The position numbers and the translations under genes were made by a program. Under the pieces are notes generated by a model. That model was not told the DNA's origin. It did not search any database and saw nothing but the letters and a program-made list of their open reading frames with translations. From Puteibacter caeruleilacunae (GTDB taxonomy: Bacteria > Bacteroidota > Bacteroidia > Bacteroidales > Prolixibacteraceae), in assembly GCA_005217565.1 (NCBI GenBank), contig SJCO01000005.1, positions 124,001 to 188,000 of the forward strand: a stretch of DNA of 64,000 nt, in the 5' to 3' direction. The number at the start of each line of letters is the position of its first letter. The first letter of the stretch is position 1. Positions 7,622 through 16,130 of the stretch are shown in pieces.

Positions 7622-10600
7622 ATGAAAAAATTTTTAAGGAGAGGGGGAAAACTGCCTCCTTTTGTGAACAAAAAACTATTTCTTATTATGAGATTAGTAA
7701 CTATCTTATTGTTGGTAAGTACATTGGGGGTGGTTGCCAATGGTTATAGCCAGTCTGCCAAATTGAAGCTCAACTTTAGGGGAGCTAAGTTGTTGGAGGT
7801 GATTAAGGCTATAGAAGAGCAGAGTGATTTTCAATTTGCTTATAATCTGGAAGCTATTAACCTTGAGAAGGAAGTTAGTCTAAAGACGAGTAATGGTAAC
7901 ATTGATGAGGTGCTTAAAACAGTCTTGGAGAATTCAGGTATCTCTTACATGATTGTAGATAAGCACATTTTGCTGACTCCATCGAAAGCAGTGGTTGCAA
8001 GTCAGAATCAAAAAGTAGACAAGGTAACAGGTACAGTTACCGACGAGGATGGGGAATCTTTGCCTGGGGTCTCAGTTGTGGTAAAAGGGACCACCATTGG
8101 TATTACTACCGATTTAGATGGTAACTACACGCTCGATCTTCCTGAAAGTGCAGAAGTTCTTGTATTTTCTTTTGTAGGAATGACCACCCAGGAGGTTGCG
8201 ATTAATGGTCAATCAAACATTAATGTTGCACTTACTACCGATGCTATTGGTTTAGAAGAAGTGGTAGCTATTGGTTATGGTACTACTACCAAGAGAAAGT
8301 TGGTGAGTTCAATTTCGACTGTCGAGACAAAAGAAATTGCTGAAGCTCCTTATACGTCAGTAGTGCAAGGATTGGCTGGACGTTCGCCCGGACTATTTGT
8401 AAAAGAATCAGGTGGAGAGTATGGTTCGGTTCCATCTATTTCGATCCGTGGGGGAGGTGAACCTGCTTACGTTATTGATGGAATCTTAGCATCGAAAGAG
8501 GAATTTGCTATGATACCACCACAAGATATCGAGGATGTATCATTATTAAAAGATGCTTCTGCAGCAGCGGTATATGGATTTAATTCTGCAAATGGTATCG
8601 TTTTGGTGACTACCAAGCGAGGTGCGCATGAGAAAGTTAAAATTTCATATAGTGGAAATATTTCATTCCAGCAACCAACACAATTGCCGGATTATCTTTC
8701 TCCTTATGAATTGGCTGTGTTAAAGAATGAAGCGGCATTTAATGATGGATTGCCTCCTGTGGTTGATGATGCGATGTTAGATACTTTAAAAAATAACCTA
8801 AATCCAGTGAAGTATCCTAACATCAATCCTTTTGATGAGGCGGTTAATGATATGACTCCTCAGCAACGTCATAATCTATCGTTGAGTGGGACCATAAATG
8901 ATACACGCGTTTATATGTCGTTGGATTATTTTACCCAAGATGGTATTTATAAGACCAGTAATCATGGAATTAAGCGTTATTCAATGCGTTCTGATATTAG
9001 TCATGATTTTGATGAAATTGGTCTTCTTGTAAATGGTAATATTACTCTACAACGTAGAGTGAAGACTTCTCCTCCTCAGGGAACATGGGCAATTTGGAGT
9101 CATGTGCGTAATTGGGGAAGTGGTAATCCAATGTACAATCCTGAAGGTAATTACTTCGGATTGGAGAATCCTTTGGCAGAAGCTGATGATAGAGCAGGAT
9201 ACAGAAATGAAGAGACAAATCGAGTAAATACGCGCTTGAACTTTGAGTGGGAGGTGCCTTGGGTGAAAGGATTAAAATTAAAGGCACTAGGAAATTATCG
9301 ATTTGTGCATGGTTTTAATAAAACGTGGAGTGCTAATCAACGTAATTCAGCACCAATATATACTTGGGATAATACCCTTTCGAATATGGGGAAACCAAGT
9401 TTATCTGAGTCTACCAGTCGCACTTATCAGTACGACCTTGAAGGACATGTGTACTATACAAGAACCATCGATGAGAAACATACACTTGAAGCAACTGCTG
9501 TTGTAACACAAAGTGAGTGGAATAATGATAATTTCAGTGCTAGTCGAAAAGACTATGTGTCTCCTGCTGTTGATCAGTTATTCGCTGGTGCGGATGAAGG
9601 AAAGAACAATGATGGTAATGCATCAGAAGGAGCAAGAATTGGTTATGTTGGTCGTTTAAAGTATGATTATGCTGCCAAGTACATCCTTGAAGGAAGTTTC
9701 CGTTACGACGGTAGTGATAACTTCCCTGATGGAAAACGTTTTGGATTTTTCCCAGCTGTAACTTTTGGATGGAACATGAGTAGTGAATCATTCATTCAAC
9801 CTATTTTGGAGCGATTAAATGTAAACTCGTTGAAATTTAGAGCTTCATGGGGAATCTTGGGTAGTACTGATGGTGTTGGTCGTTTCTCATATATTCCAGT
9901 ATATAGTATGGTTAATAATCGCTATTACCTTGGAGATGGTTATGTTGCAGGTTTCCAGGAAGGTAATTTGGTTAGTAATGATCAGTCATGGTATGAAAGA
10001 GAGTCAAAGAATATTGGTTTTGATTTTGCAATCTATGAAGGAAAGTTCTCAGGATCATTGGATTGGTTTTATTATAGAACTACCGGTTATTTAGGTAGTC
10101 CTTCAGATCGTTACACTACTCCTTTAGGAAAGAACTTACCTCAGATCAATACGAATTCAGCACATCGAAGAGGTGGTTTTGAGGCAGAAGTGATGTATCA
10201 TGCTAAAATTGGAGAGGTGAAGTTGGATATTGGTGCAAACGCATCATTCTATGACCAGTTGTGGGAGCGTAAATATGATGAAGACACTACTTCATTAAAG
10301 AATCCTTACAAGCGCTTAACTCATCAGAAAGACTATTATACTCATGGTTATATCGATCAGGGATTATATCAAAATATGGATGAAATCTTAAATTCACCAA
10401 GAAGATTAGGATCGACAGAAACGATGCCTGGTGATATTCGTTACCAGGACTTTAATGGAGATGGTCGTATCGATGGAGATGACTTCATTCGTATTGGTAA
10501 GTCTGATTTTCCTCACTTTATTTATGGTATTACACTGGGTGCTACCTATAAAGGTTTTGCGATGAATGCATTATTTCAGGGAGCTGGTAATTATCAGACA

Positions 10601-10993
10601 TATTTAGGTGGAATGTGGAGAAATGAGATTAATCATAAGCTTTATTCAAATCAGGCTGATAGCTGGACTGTTGATAATCCAAATTCATTGTTCCCACGTA
10701 CAAGCTCTTTTAATAGTGTAAATGGTGGAAATAATAACGCATCGTCTTCTTATTGGTTGATTGATTCTTGGTATTTCAGAATGAAGAGTTTGAGTGTAAG
10801 CTACGATCTTAAAGAGTCGTTATTGAAACGTTATGGTGCATTTGACCAATTTACATTATTGTTGAGTGCTACAAACCTGTTCACAATTTCGCCTGTAACC
10901 GACTATTATCTTGATCCAGAAACTAGTAGCAGTGATAACTATGGTTATCCGGTACAGCGAACTTATAATATTGGTGTAAGAGTAACCTTTTAA
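7622..10993 (+). CDS. SusC/RagA TonB-dependent transporter with STN signalling domain
   Basis: An 1123-residue outer-membrane glycan transporter. A long basic leader and signal sequence (to about residue 44, ending NGYSQSA) is followed by an STN domain (about 50-112) for signalling to FecR. A carboxypeptidase-regulatory-like domain follows (about 137-215, VTGTVTDEDGESLPGVSVVV with GTTIGITTDLDGNY). The plug starts at GLEEVVAIGYGT (about 218-229) and includes SVLLKDASAAAVYG-like sequence. A 22-strand barrel ends in aromatic VRVTF at the C terminus. It pairs with the SusD 21 bases downstream. The STN domain ties expression of PUL 1 to ligand uptake through the upstream FecR and sigma. The cargo is inferred only from the downstream enzymes (alpha-GlcNAc/beta-Gal glycan). 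Confidence 0.96.
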   Translation: MKKFLRRGGKLPPFVNKKLFLIMRLVTILLLVSTLGVVANGYSQSAKLKLNFRGAKLLEVIKAIEEQSDFQFAYNLEAINLEKEVSLKTSNGNIDEVLKTVLENSGISYMIVDKHILLTPSKAVVASQNQKVDKVTGTVTDEDGESLPGVSVVVKGTTIGITTDLDGNYTLDLPESAEVLVFSFVGMTTQEVAINGQSNINVALTTDAIGLEEVVAIGYGTTTKRKLVSSISTVETKEIAEAPYTSVVQGLAGRSPGLFVKESGGEYGSVPSISIRGGGEPAYVIDGILASKEEFAMIPPQDIEDVSLLKDASAAAVYGFNSANGIVLVTTKRGAHEKVKISYSGNISFQQPTQLPDYLSPYELAVLKNEAAFNDGLPPVVDDAMLDTLKNNLNPVKYPNINPFDEAVNDMTPQQRHNLSLSGTINDTRVYMSLDYFTQDGIYKTSNHGIKRYSMRSDISHDFDEIGLLVNGNITLQRRVKTSPPQGTWAIWSHVRNWGSGNPMYNPEGNYFGLENPLAEADDRAGYRNEETNRVNTRLNFEWEVPWVKGLKLKALGNYRFVHGFNKTWSANQRNSAPIYTWDNTLSNMGKPSLSESTSRTYQYDLEGHVYYTRTIDEKHTLEATAVVTQSEWNNDNFSASRKDYVSPAVDQLFAGADEGKNNDGNASEGARIGYVGRLKYDYAAKYILEGSFRYDGSDNFPDGKRFGFFPAVTFGWNMSSESFIQPILERLNVNSLKFRASWGILGSTDGVGRFSYIPVYSMVNNRYYLGDGYVAGFQEGNLVSNDQSWYERESKNIGFDFAIYEGKFSGSLDWFYYRTTGYLGSPSDRYTTPLGKNLPQINTNSAHRRGGFEAEVMYHAKIGEVKLDIGANASFYDQLWERKYDEDTTSLKNPYKRLTHQKDYYTHGYIDQGLYQNMDEILNSPRRLGSTETMPGDIRYQDFNGDGRIDGDDFIRIGKSDFPHFIYGITLGATYKGFAMNALFQGAGNYQTYLGGMWRNEINHKLYSNQADSWTVDNPNSLFPRTSSFNSVNGGNNNASSSYWLIDSWYFRMKSLSVSYDLKESLLKRYGAFDQFTLLLSATNLFTISPVTDYYLDPETSSSDNYGYPVQRTYNIGVRVTF

Positions 10994-11014
10994 AAACCTG
11001 TAAAGTAGTAAAAA

Positions 11015-12673
11015 ATGAAAAAAATATTCATCATATTAATTTCGTTTCTTGGCTTGATATACACATCATGTGATACCGATATTCTGGACAAGAAACCGCT
11101 GGATAAATATTCCGAACTGGATGTTTGGACAGATGCAGCATTGGCCGAAGGATTTGTATTTGATATTTATGCTGATGTTGTGAAAGGGCTTTATGTAACG
11201 CAGTATACTGACGACTGGACTGATAATATTGTTTGTAACGATGATAATGGTAATCGATGGACTCAGGCTGGTTCTATTGAGAATACTGCTGATTTTGGTT
11301 GGAACCAATATGGAAGAATCAGAAAATGTAACTTAGCTATTGAAAAGCTGGGTGAGTCGACTGATATCGATGAGAACATCCGTACTCAGCTAATTGCCGA
11401 AGCTAAGATGCTAAGAGCTATGACTAACTTCTGGATGGCTCGTCGTTTCGGTGGTATCATGATTGTAGATAAGGTACTTACACCTGATGATGATATGAAG
11501 TTACCACGTGCAACGGAAAGTGCTACTTATGATTTTATAATTGCTGATATTGATGCAGCAGTATCAGGTCTTCCAGAAACAGCAGATAAGGGACGATTAA
11601 CAAAAGGTGCAGCTCATGCTTTTATGACAATGGTAGCATTGCAGGCTGGAAAATATGATAAGGTTATTTCAGCTGCTGATGCTGTTGAATCATTTGGTTA
11701 TGATCTTGAACCTGAGTATAAGAACCTGTTTAATAGCTTTGCTGGAACGACATCCTCTAATGAGGTAATTCTAATGTATCAGGTAGATAAAGATCATAAT
11801 AACTTTATCGATACCAGGATGTTTCGTAGTTTGTTGAATTGTTACAACGGGCCTAAGTTGAAAGCTGACGCGGTTCCTCAGTATAGTCCTGAAGATGAAT
11901 TTAATGCTTGGCCTTTGCGTTGGCCTTCTCAAGAATTAGTTGATGCGTATCTAGTTATTGAAGATGGTGCAGCAGTTCAAAAGACATGGGAAGATTTCCA
12001 GGGATTACCATCAAGAGAGATGTGGAAGAACAGAGATGCTCGTTTCGAGCAATCTATCGTTCGTGACTCTGCAATATATTCGAAGTCTACATTCACTTTC
12101 CGTCGTGGTGGCAATGCACACTGGACATCAAATCCATTAAGTACATGGGGTATGTCTAAATCAGGATACATGTTCCGTAAATGGATGTATGAGAATGAGT
12201 ATTTCTTTTGGAATTATCCTATTGACTGGGCTGAGCCTATTTTGCGATTAGGTGAGGTTTATTTGAATAAAGCTGAAGCATATGGTCGCAAGGGTAATCT
12301 CCCAAAAGCAATTGAGTATATGAACAAGACCAGGGTAACTCATGGAGGTTTGCCTGAACTGTCAGCATCAGCAACAGAGGCTGATTTCTGGAAGTATTAT
12401 AAGATTGAGCGTCAAGTAGAGATGGTTCAAGAAGATGATCGTTATTGGTCGTTGATTCGTTGGGCTAGAGCTGAAAATGCTACTTCTATTCCTGAGTTGA
12501 ATGGATATAAACTACATGGTTTGGATATGAACTTTGATGGGATTACCAATGTAATTGAAAGTCCGTTTACTGTAGATATGAAATTTGAGATGCCAAAACG
12601 TCTTTTGTTTCCTGTGCCAGATGCTCAGATACGTGAGAATGATAATCTATCTCAGAATCCAGGATGGAATTAA
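11015..12673 (+). CDS. SusD/RagB-family glycan-binding lipoprotein
   Basis: A 552-residue surface lipoprotein. The lipobox ends at C19 (LIYTSC). The mature start CDTDILDKKPLDKYSE carries the usual SusD N-terminal 'LDxxPLD' motif. TPR-like helices follow, including LIAEAKMLRAMTNFWMARRFGG (about 128-149) and the RLGEVYLNKAEAYGRKG segment (about 410-425). The protein ends in DNLSQNPGWN, the standard terminus. It forms the lid of the SusC at 7622 and captures the oligosaccharide. Spacing of 21 bases and co-orientation mark it as the same transcript. Binding specificity cannot be read from the sequence. Confidence 0.95.
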   Translation: MKKIFIILISFLGLIYTSCDTDILDKKPLDKYSELDVWTDAALAEGFVFDIYADVVKGLYVTQYTDDWTDNIVCNDDNGNRWTQAGSIENTADFGWNQYGRIRKCNLAIEKLGESTDIDENIRTQLIAEAKMLRAMTNFWMARRFGGIMIVDKVLTPDDDMKLPRATESATYDFIIADIDAAVSGLPETADKGRLTKGAAHAFMTMVALQAGKYDKVISAADAVESFGYDLEPEYKNLFNSFAGTTSSNEVILMYQVDKDHNNFIDTRMFRSLLNCYNGPKLKADAVPQYSPEDEFNAWPLRWPSQELVDAYLVIEDGAAVQKTWEDFQGLPSREMWKNRDARFEQSIVRDSAIYSKSTFTFRRGGNAHWTSNPLSTWGMSKSGYMFRKWMYENEYFFWNYPIDWAEPILRLGEVYLNKAEAYGRKGNLPKAIEYMNKTRVTHGGLPELSASATEADFWKYYKIERQVEMVQEDDRYWSLIRWARAENATSIPELNGYKLHGLDMNFDGITNVIESPFTVDMKFEMPKRLLFPVPDAQIRENDNLSQNPGWN

Positions 12674-12697
12674 TGATAAATCAAAAAACTTATTGAA

Positions 12698-13498
12698 ATG
12701 AAAAGATTAATATATCTCTTGTTTTTCGCAACAATAACGATGACATCATGTATTGATGCTGGATTGGATGATCTGCCTATATATGATGAGGCAGAAATAA
12801 CAGATTTCGATTTAGAACATAGATATGTAACAACAAATGCTAATGGAGTAGAGCGAATGACCGTTGTTACTTTAAATGCAGACGTAGAAATTTCAGAGGA
12901 AACTAATACGGTAACCGTAACAGCGTCTATTCCTGCGCCTACTACACAGTTTACTCAGGATGAGAGACGTAAAATCACATTGGAAAGTATCACTGCTTAT
13001 GCAAAGGTATCTCCTGCTGCAAAAATGGAGCCAATTGATGGAGCTCCTGTATTAGGGAAACCTGGTGATTTCTCGGTAGAACGAAGTTATCGTGTAACTG
13101 CTGCAGACGGCAAAACATCAAAGGTGTGGACAATTAAAATCAATCCATTGCCTGTGATTAATAATTATGAAGGTAGCTATACTTCTGCTGGCCGTTTTGT
13201 TCATCCTAATGGTCCTAGAGATTTTGAAGGTGATAAATATTTGTCGTCTGTTGATGCAACTACTATTTCTACAACTCACTCAGATCTTGGTGCTCATGGC
13301 TATAAGATAAATGTGACTGTTAATAGTGATAATACTGTTGTTGTAACTCAATTCAATGGCGATGGAACTGAAATTGGTGAGATGGTTCCAGGAGAAGAGA
13401 ATAGCTATAATCCTTCTTCAAAAACATTTACATTGAATTATAGATACTCTGGTGGAGGAGGTTACCGAGTGATTTCCGAAACTTTAAAACTAAAATAG
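12698..13498 (+). CDS. Putative surface glycan-binding lipoprotein (DUF5018-like)
   Basis: A 266-residue lipoprotein with lipobox cysteine C18 (TITMTSC). I do not recognise a characterised family with certainty. The first half (about 25-150) has an immunoglobulin-like beta pattern ending in SYRVTAADGKTSKVWTIKI, resembling DUF5018-type repeats. The second half (about 155-266) looks like the C-terminal domains of SusE-position proteins (NYEGSYTSAGRF ... KTFTLNYRY). Position directly after SusD (24 bases) is where PULs encode surface glycan-binding proteins, so that role is inferred. A clear terminator follows at 13532, which may lower expression of the enzymes downstream relative to the binding proteins. 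Confidence 0.75.
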   Translation: MKRLIYLLFFATITMTSCIDAGLDDLPIYDEAEITDFDLEHRYVTTNANGVERMTVVTLNADVEISEETNTVTVTASIPAPTTQFTQDERRKITLESITAYAKVSPAAKMEPIDGAPVLGKPGDFSVERSYRVTAADGKTSKVWTIKINPLPVINNYEGSYTSAGRFVHPNGPRDFEGDKYLSSVDATTISTTHSDLGAHGYKINVTVNSDNTVVVTQFNGDGTEIGEMVPGEENSYNPSSKTFTLNYRYSGGGGYRVISETLKLK

Positions 13499-13531
13499 TG
13501 GATCAATGAAGATTCGTGGTTTTGATCCTTT

Positions 13532-13558
13532 GGGGCATCCTACTGGGTGCCCCTTTTT
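13532..13558 (+). terminator. Intrinsic terminator within PUL 1
   Basis: GGGGCATCC (13532-13540) pairs with GGGTGCCCC (13545-13553) with one wobble, followed by T5. A second 7-bp hairpin (GGATCAA 13500-13506, TTGATCC 13522-13528) precedes it. It divides the SusCD/lipoprotein part from the enzyme genes. Confidence 0.8.
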
Positions 13559-13582
13559 GTTGTTTAAAAAAGAGAAGGTAAG

Positions 13583-16123
13583 ATGAAACGGTTTTTTATT
13601 CTTTTAATTATGACTCTCATTTCTACAGGAATGAGTAATGTGTTTGGCTCTCTTGGTTGTGACTCAAGTACTGCAGATCATCGTATCTCTAGAAAAGAGA
13701 AGGTAAAAGTTGCTTATGAAGTTTTAGAACGTGTTTTAGGAAATAAAGCTAAGACGATAAAATTAGAACTAAAGGAGGAAGATAACCTGACAGATAGCTA
13801 TGAGTATGAAGTTCGAAATAGCAAATTAGTTGTTCGTGGATCAAGTGTTGTAGCATTAACCAGGGGAGTATATGATTATCTGAAGTCTCAACATATTGGA
13901 ATGCTAGATTGGACAGGTCCCCAATTTAATATTCCTGCAGCATGGCCAGCAACTTCTACTGTAAAAAACGAAACCCCATACCGTATTCGACATGCATACA
14001 ATGCTGTTACTCCAGGTTATACTACTCCCTATTGGGATTGGAAGCGTTGGGAGCAGGAATTGGATTGGCAAGCAATGCATGGATTCAATATGTTGATGGC
14101 TCCTGTTGCAACAGAGGCTATAGCAACACGTGTTTGGAAGAGGTTAGGCTTAACACAGCAAGAGATAGATGAATTTTATGTTGGTCCTGCACATCTTCCA
14201 TGGCAGCGTATGGGAAATATCTGTCAGGTAGGAGGAAACCTACCAGAAGAATGGCACAAAGATCAGATAGCGTTGCAGCATAAATTATTGAAACGTATGA
14301 GGAAGTTTGGGATTGAGCCTGTGATACAGTCTTTTGCAGGATTTGTTCCCAAAGCCCTAAAAAGAATTTATCCTGATATTGTCTTGCATAATACCTTGTG
14401 GAATGCCGGTTTTAGTCCTGAACACCGACCAGTACTATTGATGCCTGGTGATCCTCTTTTTGCTAAAATTACAAAGTTGTATATGGAGGAATGGCAAAAG
14501 GAGTTTGGTAAACAAGATTACTTTCTTGTTGACAGTTTTAATGAGCTTGAATTACCAAAGACCGACCGTCCTGTTACTGATCTTCTTGCAGAATATGGTG
14601 AAAAAACATTTCGTGCAATTAAGTCTGGTAATGCAGATGCGATGTGGGTGATTCAAGGATGGATGTTTGGTTACCAGCGTCATATTTGGAGTCCTGAGCG
14701 CGTGGAAGCGTTATTTAGTAAAGTTCCAAATGATAGTGTCTTGATCTTGGATTATGCCAATGACTATGCCAATAATTGGGAACCGATGAATGCATTCAAT
14801 GGCAAGCAATGGGCTTATGGTTTTGTTCCTAATATGGGAGGAAAAACTGCCTATACAGGAAGTATGGAATTGTATGCTACAGGCGCAGGCAAAACATGGA
14901 ATTCACCTAAGAAAAAGAATCTGGTTGGCTTTACAATCTCAGGAGAAGGATTGGAGAATAATACAGTCTTGTATGAATTAATGACTGATGTTGCCTGGAA
15001 TGATCAACCTATTGATTTGGATAATTGGCTGAATGATTACTGTCTGAATAGATATGGAATGTATTCAGAAAACATGAAGGAGGCATGGCAACTGTTCCGA
15101 GAAAGCTGTTATAAGCGTTTGGAACCACATCCTCAGTTTGGATGGCAGCTGGGGACATGTCGATTAGGTAGTGTTTCTAAAGATCCTAAATTTCATGAGG
15201 GCGTTGTTAAGTTCTTAAATGCTGTTAAAACTAACGAGACAGCAGGATATCGTGATGATGCTATTGAAATGGCTGCACTCAGTCTTGGTTTAAAAGCTGA
15301 TGAATGGTTTGTGTTAGCTTCTGAAGCTTACCAAGCGGGAGATGTACAAACAGGTGATCGTGCTGGAGAAAGAGGATTGGAACTGCTTACCGAATTAGAT
15401 CGTTTGATGGAGTCGCATCCTTTGCATCGATTAGATCGTTGGTTAGATTTTACTAAACTGCATGATGGAGATCAGCAATTGAAGGATTTTTATGCTGAGA
15501 ATGCACGTCAGATTGTTACTGTCTGGGGCCCTCCGGTGAACGACTATTCTTGTCGTGTATGGAGTGGATTGGTGCGTGATTTTTATCGTGAAAGAATGCG
15601 CAATGTATTGAAATCATTGAAGACAGGAGAGCAATTTGAATCAGTGAAATGGCAGGTTAACTGGGTGAAGCATCCAAATTTGAGTAAAGTTGATACTTAT
15701 AAAGATCCTGTTGCTGAGGCAAAAAGATTAGTTGAAAAGGCCCTTGGTGAAGAGTTGCCAGTGATTAATATTCATAAAGGTGAAAGTATTGGGAATTGGA
15801 ACCCCGGAAGTGTACGTAGCGAGTGGAAAGAAATAGAGTGGAACATCTCTGTCGATCAATTGAAAAAATTAGGAGGGGTTAAGTTTGTATACGTTCGAGG
15901 AAATCATCGTTTAGATATCAAAAAGGTAAGTTTAATAGCCGATGGTAAAGAGGTGGCGAAGGATGAACATTTTGGTTTTGCAGGAAAACCAAATCAGAAT
16001 AATCGTTACATGCTATCGGTACCAGAAAATGTGACAGGAAATAATGGATGCACTCTTCGTACTGTTGTTAAATCCAATGGCGGAACAGATTCATATGGAC
16101 GACTAGAATTAATAGAGAAATAG
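13583..16123 (+). CDS. GH89 alpha-N-acetylglucosaminidase, secreted
   Basis: An 846-residue protein of the NAGLU family, with an N-terminal signal sequence (about 1-26). The order of segments fits GH89. An N-terminal domain (about 30-125) leads to RIRHAYNAVTPGYTTPYWDWKRWEQELDW-type sequence (135-162), GPAHLPWQRMGN (201-212) and DSFNE (317-321), whose E321 aligns with the acid/base of human NAGLU. SGEGLENN (453-460) follows, whose E455 aligns with the nucleophile. An all-alpha C-terminal region and an extra C-terminal beta-domain (about 730-846) complete it. GH89 enzymes remove terminal alpha-linked GlcNAc, for example from alpha-1,4-GlcNAc-capped mucin glycans or heparan-type chains. The start of the next gene lies 7 bases on, so it is cotranscribed with the GH35. 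Removing alpha-GlcNAc would expose the galactose the next enzyme cleaves. Confidence 0.92.
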   Translation: MKRFFILLIMTLISTGMSNVFGSLGCDSSTADHRISRKEKVKVAYEVLERVLGNKAKTIKLELKEEDNLTDSYEYEVRNSKLVVRGSSVVALTRGVYDYLKSQHIGMLDWTGPQFNIPAAWPATSTVKNETPYRIRHAYNAVTPGYTTPYWDWKRWEQELDWQAMHGFNMLMAPVATEAIATRVWKRLGLTQQEIDEFYVGPAHLPWQRMGNICQVGGNLPEEWHKDQIALQHKLLKRMRKFGIEPVIQSFAGFVPKALKRIYPDIVLHNTLWNAGFSPEHRPVLLMPGDPLFAKITKLYMEEWQKEFGKQDYFLVDSFNELELPKTDRPVTDLLAEYGEKTFRAIKSGNADAMWVIQGWMFGYQRHIWSPERVEALFSKVPNDSVLILDYANDYANNWEPMNAFNGKQWAYGFVPNMGGKTAYTGSMELYATGAGKTWNSPKKKNLVGFTISGEGLENNTVLYELMTDVAWNDQPIDLDNWLNDYCLNRYGMYSENMKEAWQLFRESCYKRLEPHPQFGWQLGTCRLGSVSKDPKFHEGVVKFLNAVKTNETAGYRDDAIEMAALSLGLKADEWFVLASEAYQAGDVQTGDRAGERGLELLTELDRLMESHPLHRLDRWLDFTKLHDGDQQLKDFYAENARQIVTVWGPPVNDYSCRVWSGLVRDFYRERMRNVLKSLKTGEQFESVKWQVNWVKHPNLSKVDTYKDPVAEAKRLVEKALGEELPVINIHKGESIGNWNPGSVRSEWKEIEWNISVDQLKKLGGVKFVYVRGNHRLDIKKVSLIADGKEVAKDEHFGFAGKPNQNNRYMLSVPENVTGNNGCTLRTVVKSNGGTDSYGRLELIEK

Positions 16124-16130
16124 AAAGAGA

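Noticed and set aside
9042-9287. Antisense frames inside SusC, SusD, FecR and enzyme genes
   Set aside because: They are out-of-frame shadows of strongly supported coding sequences, with no start context or families.
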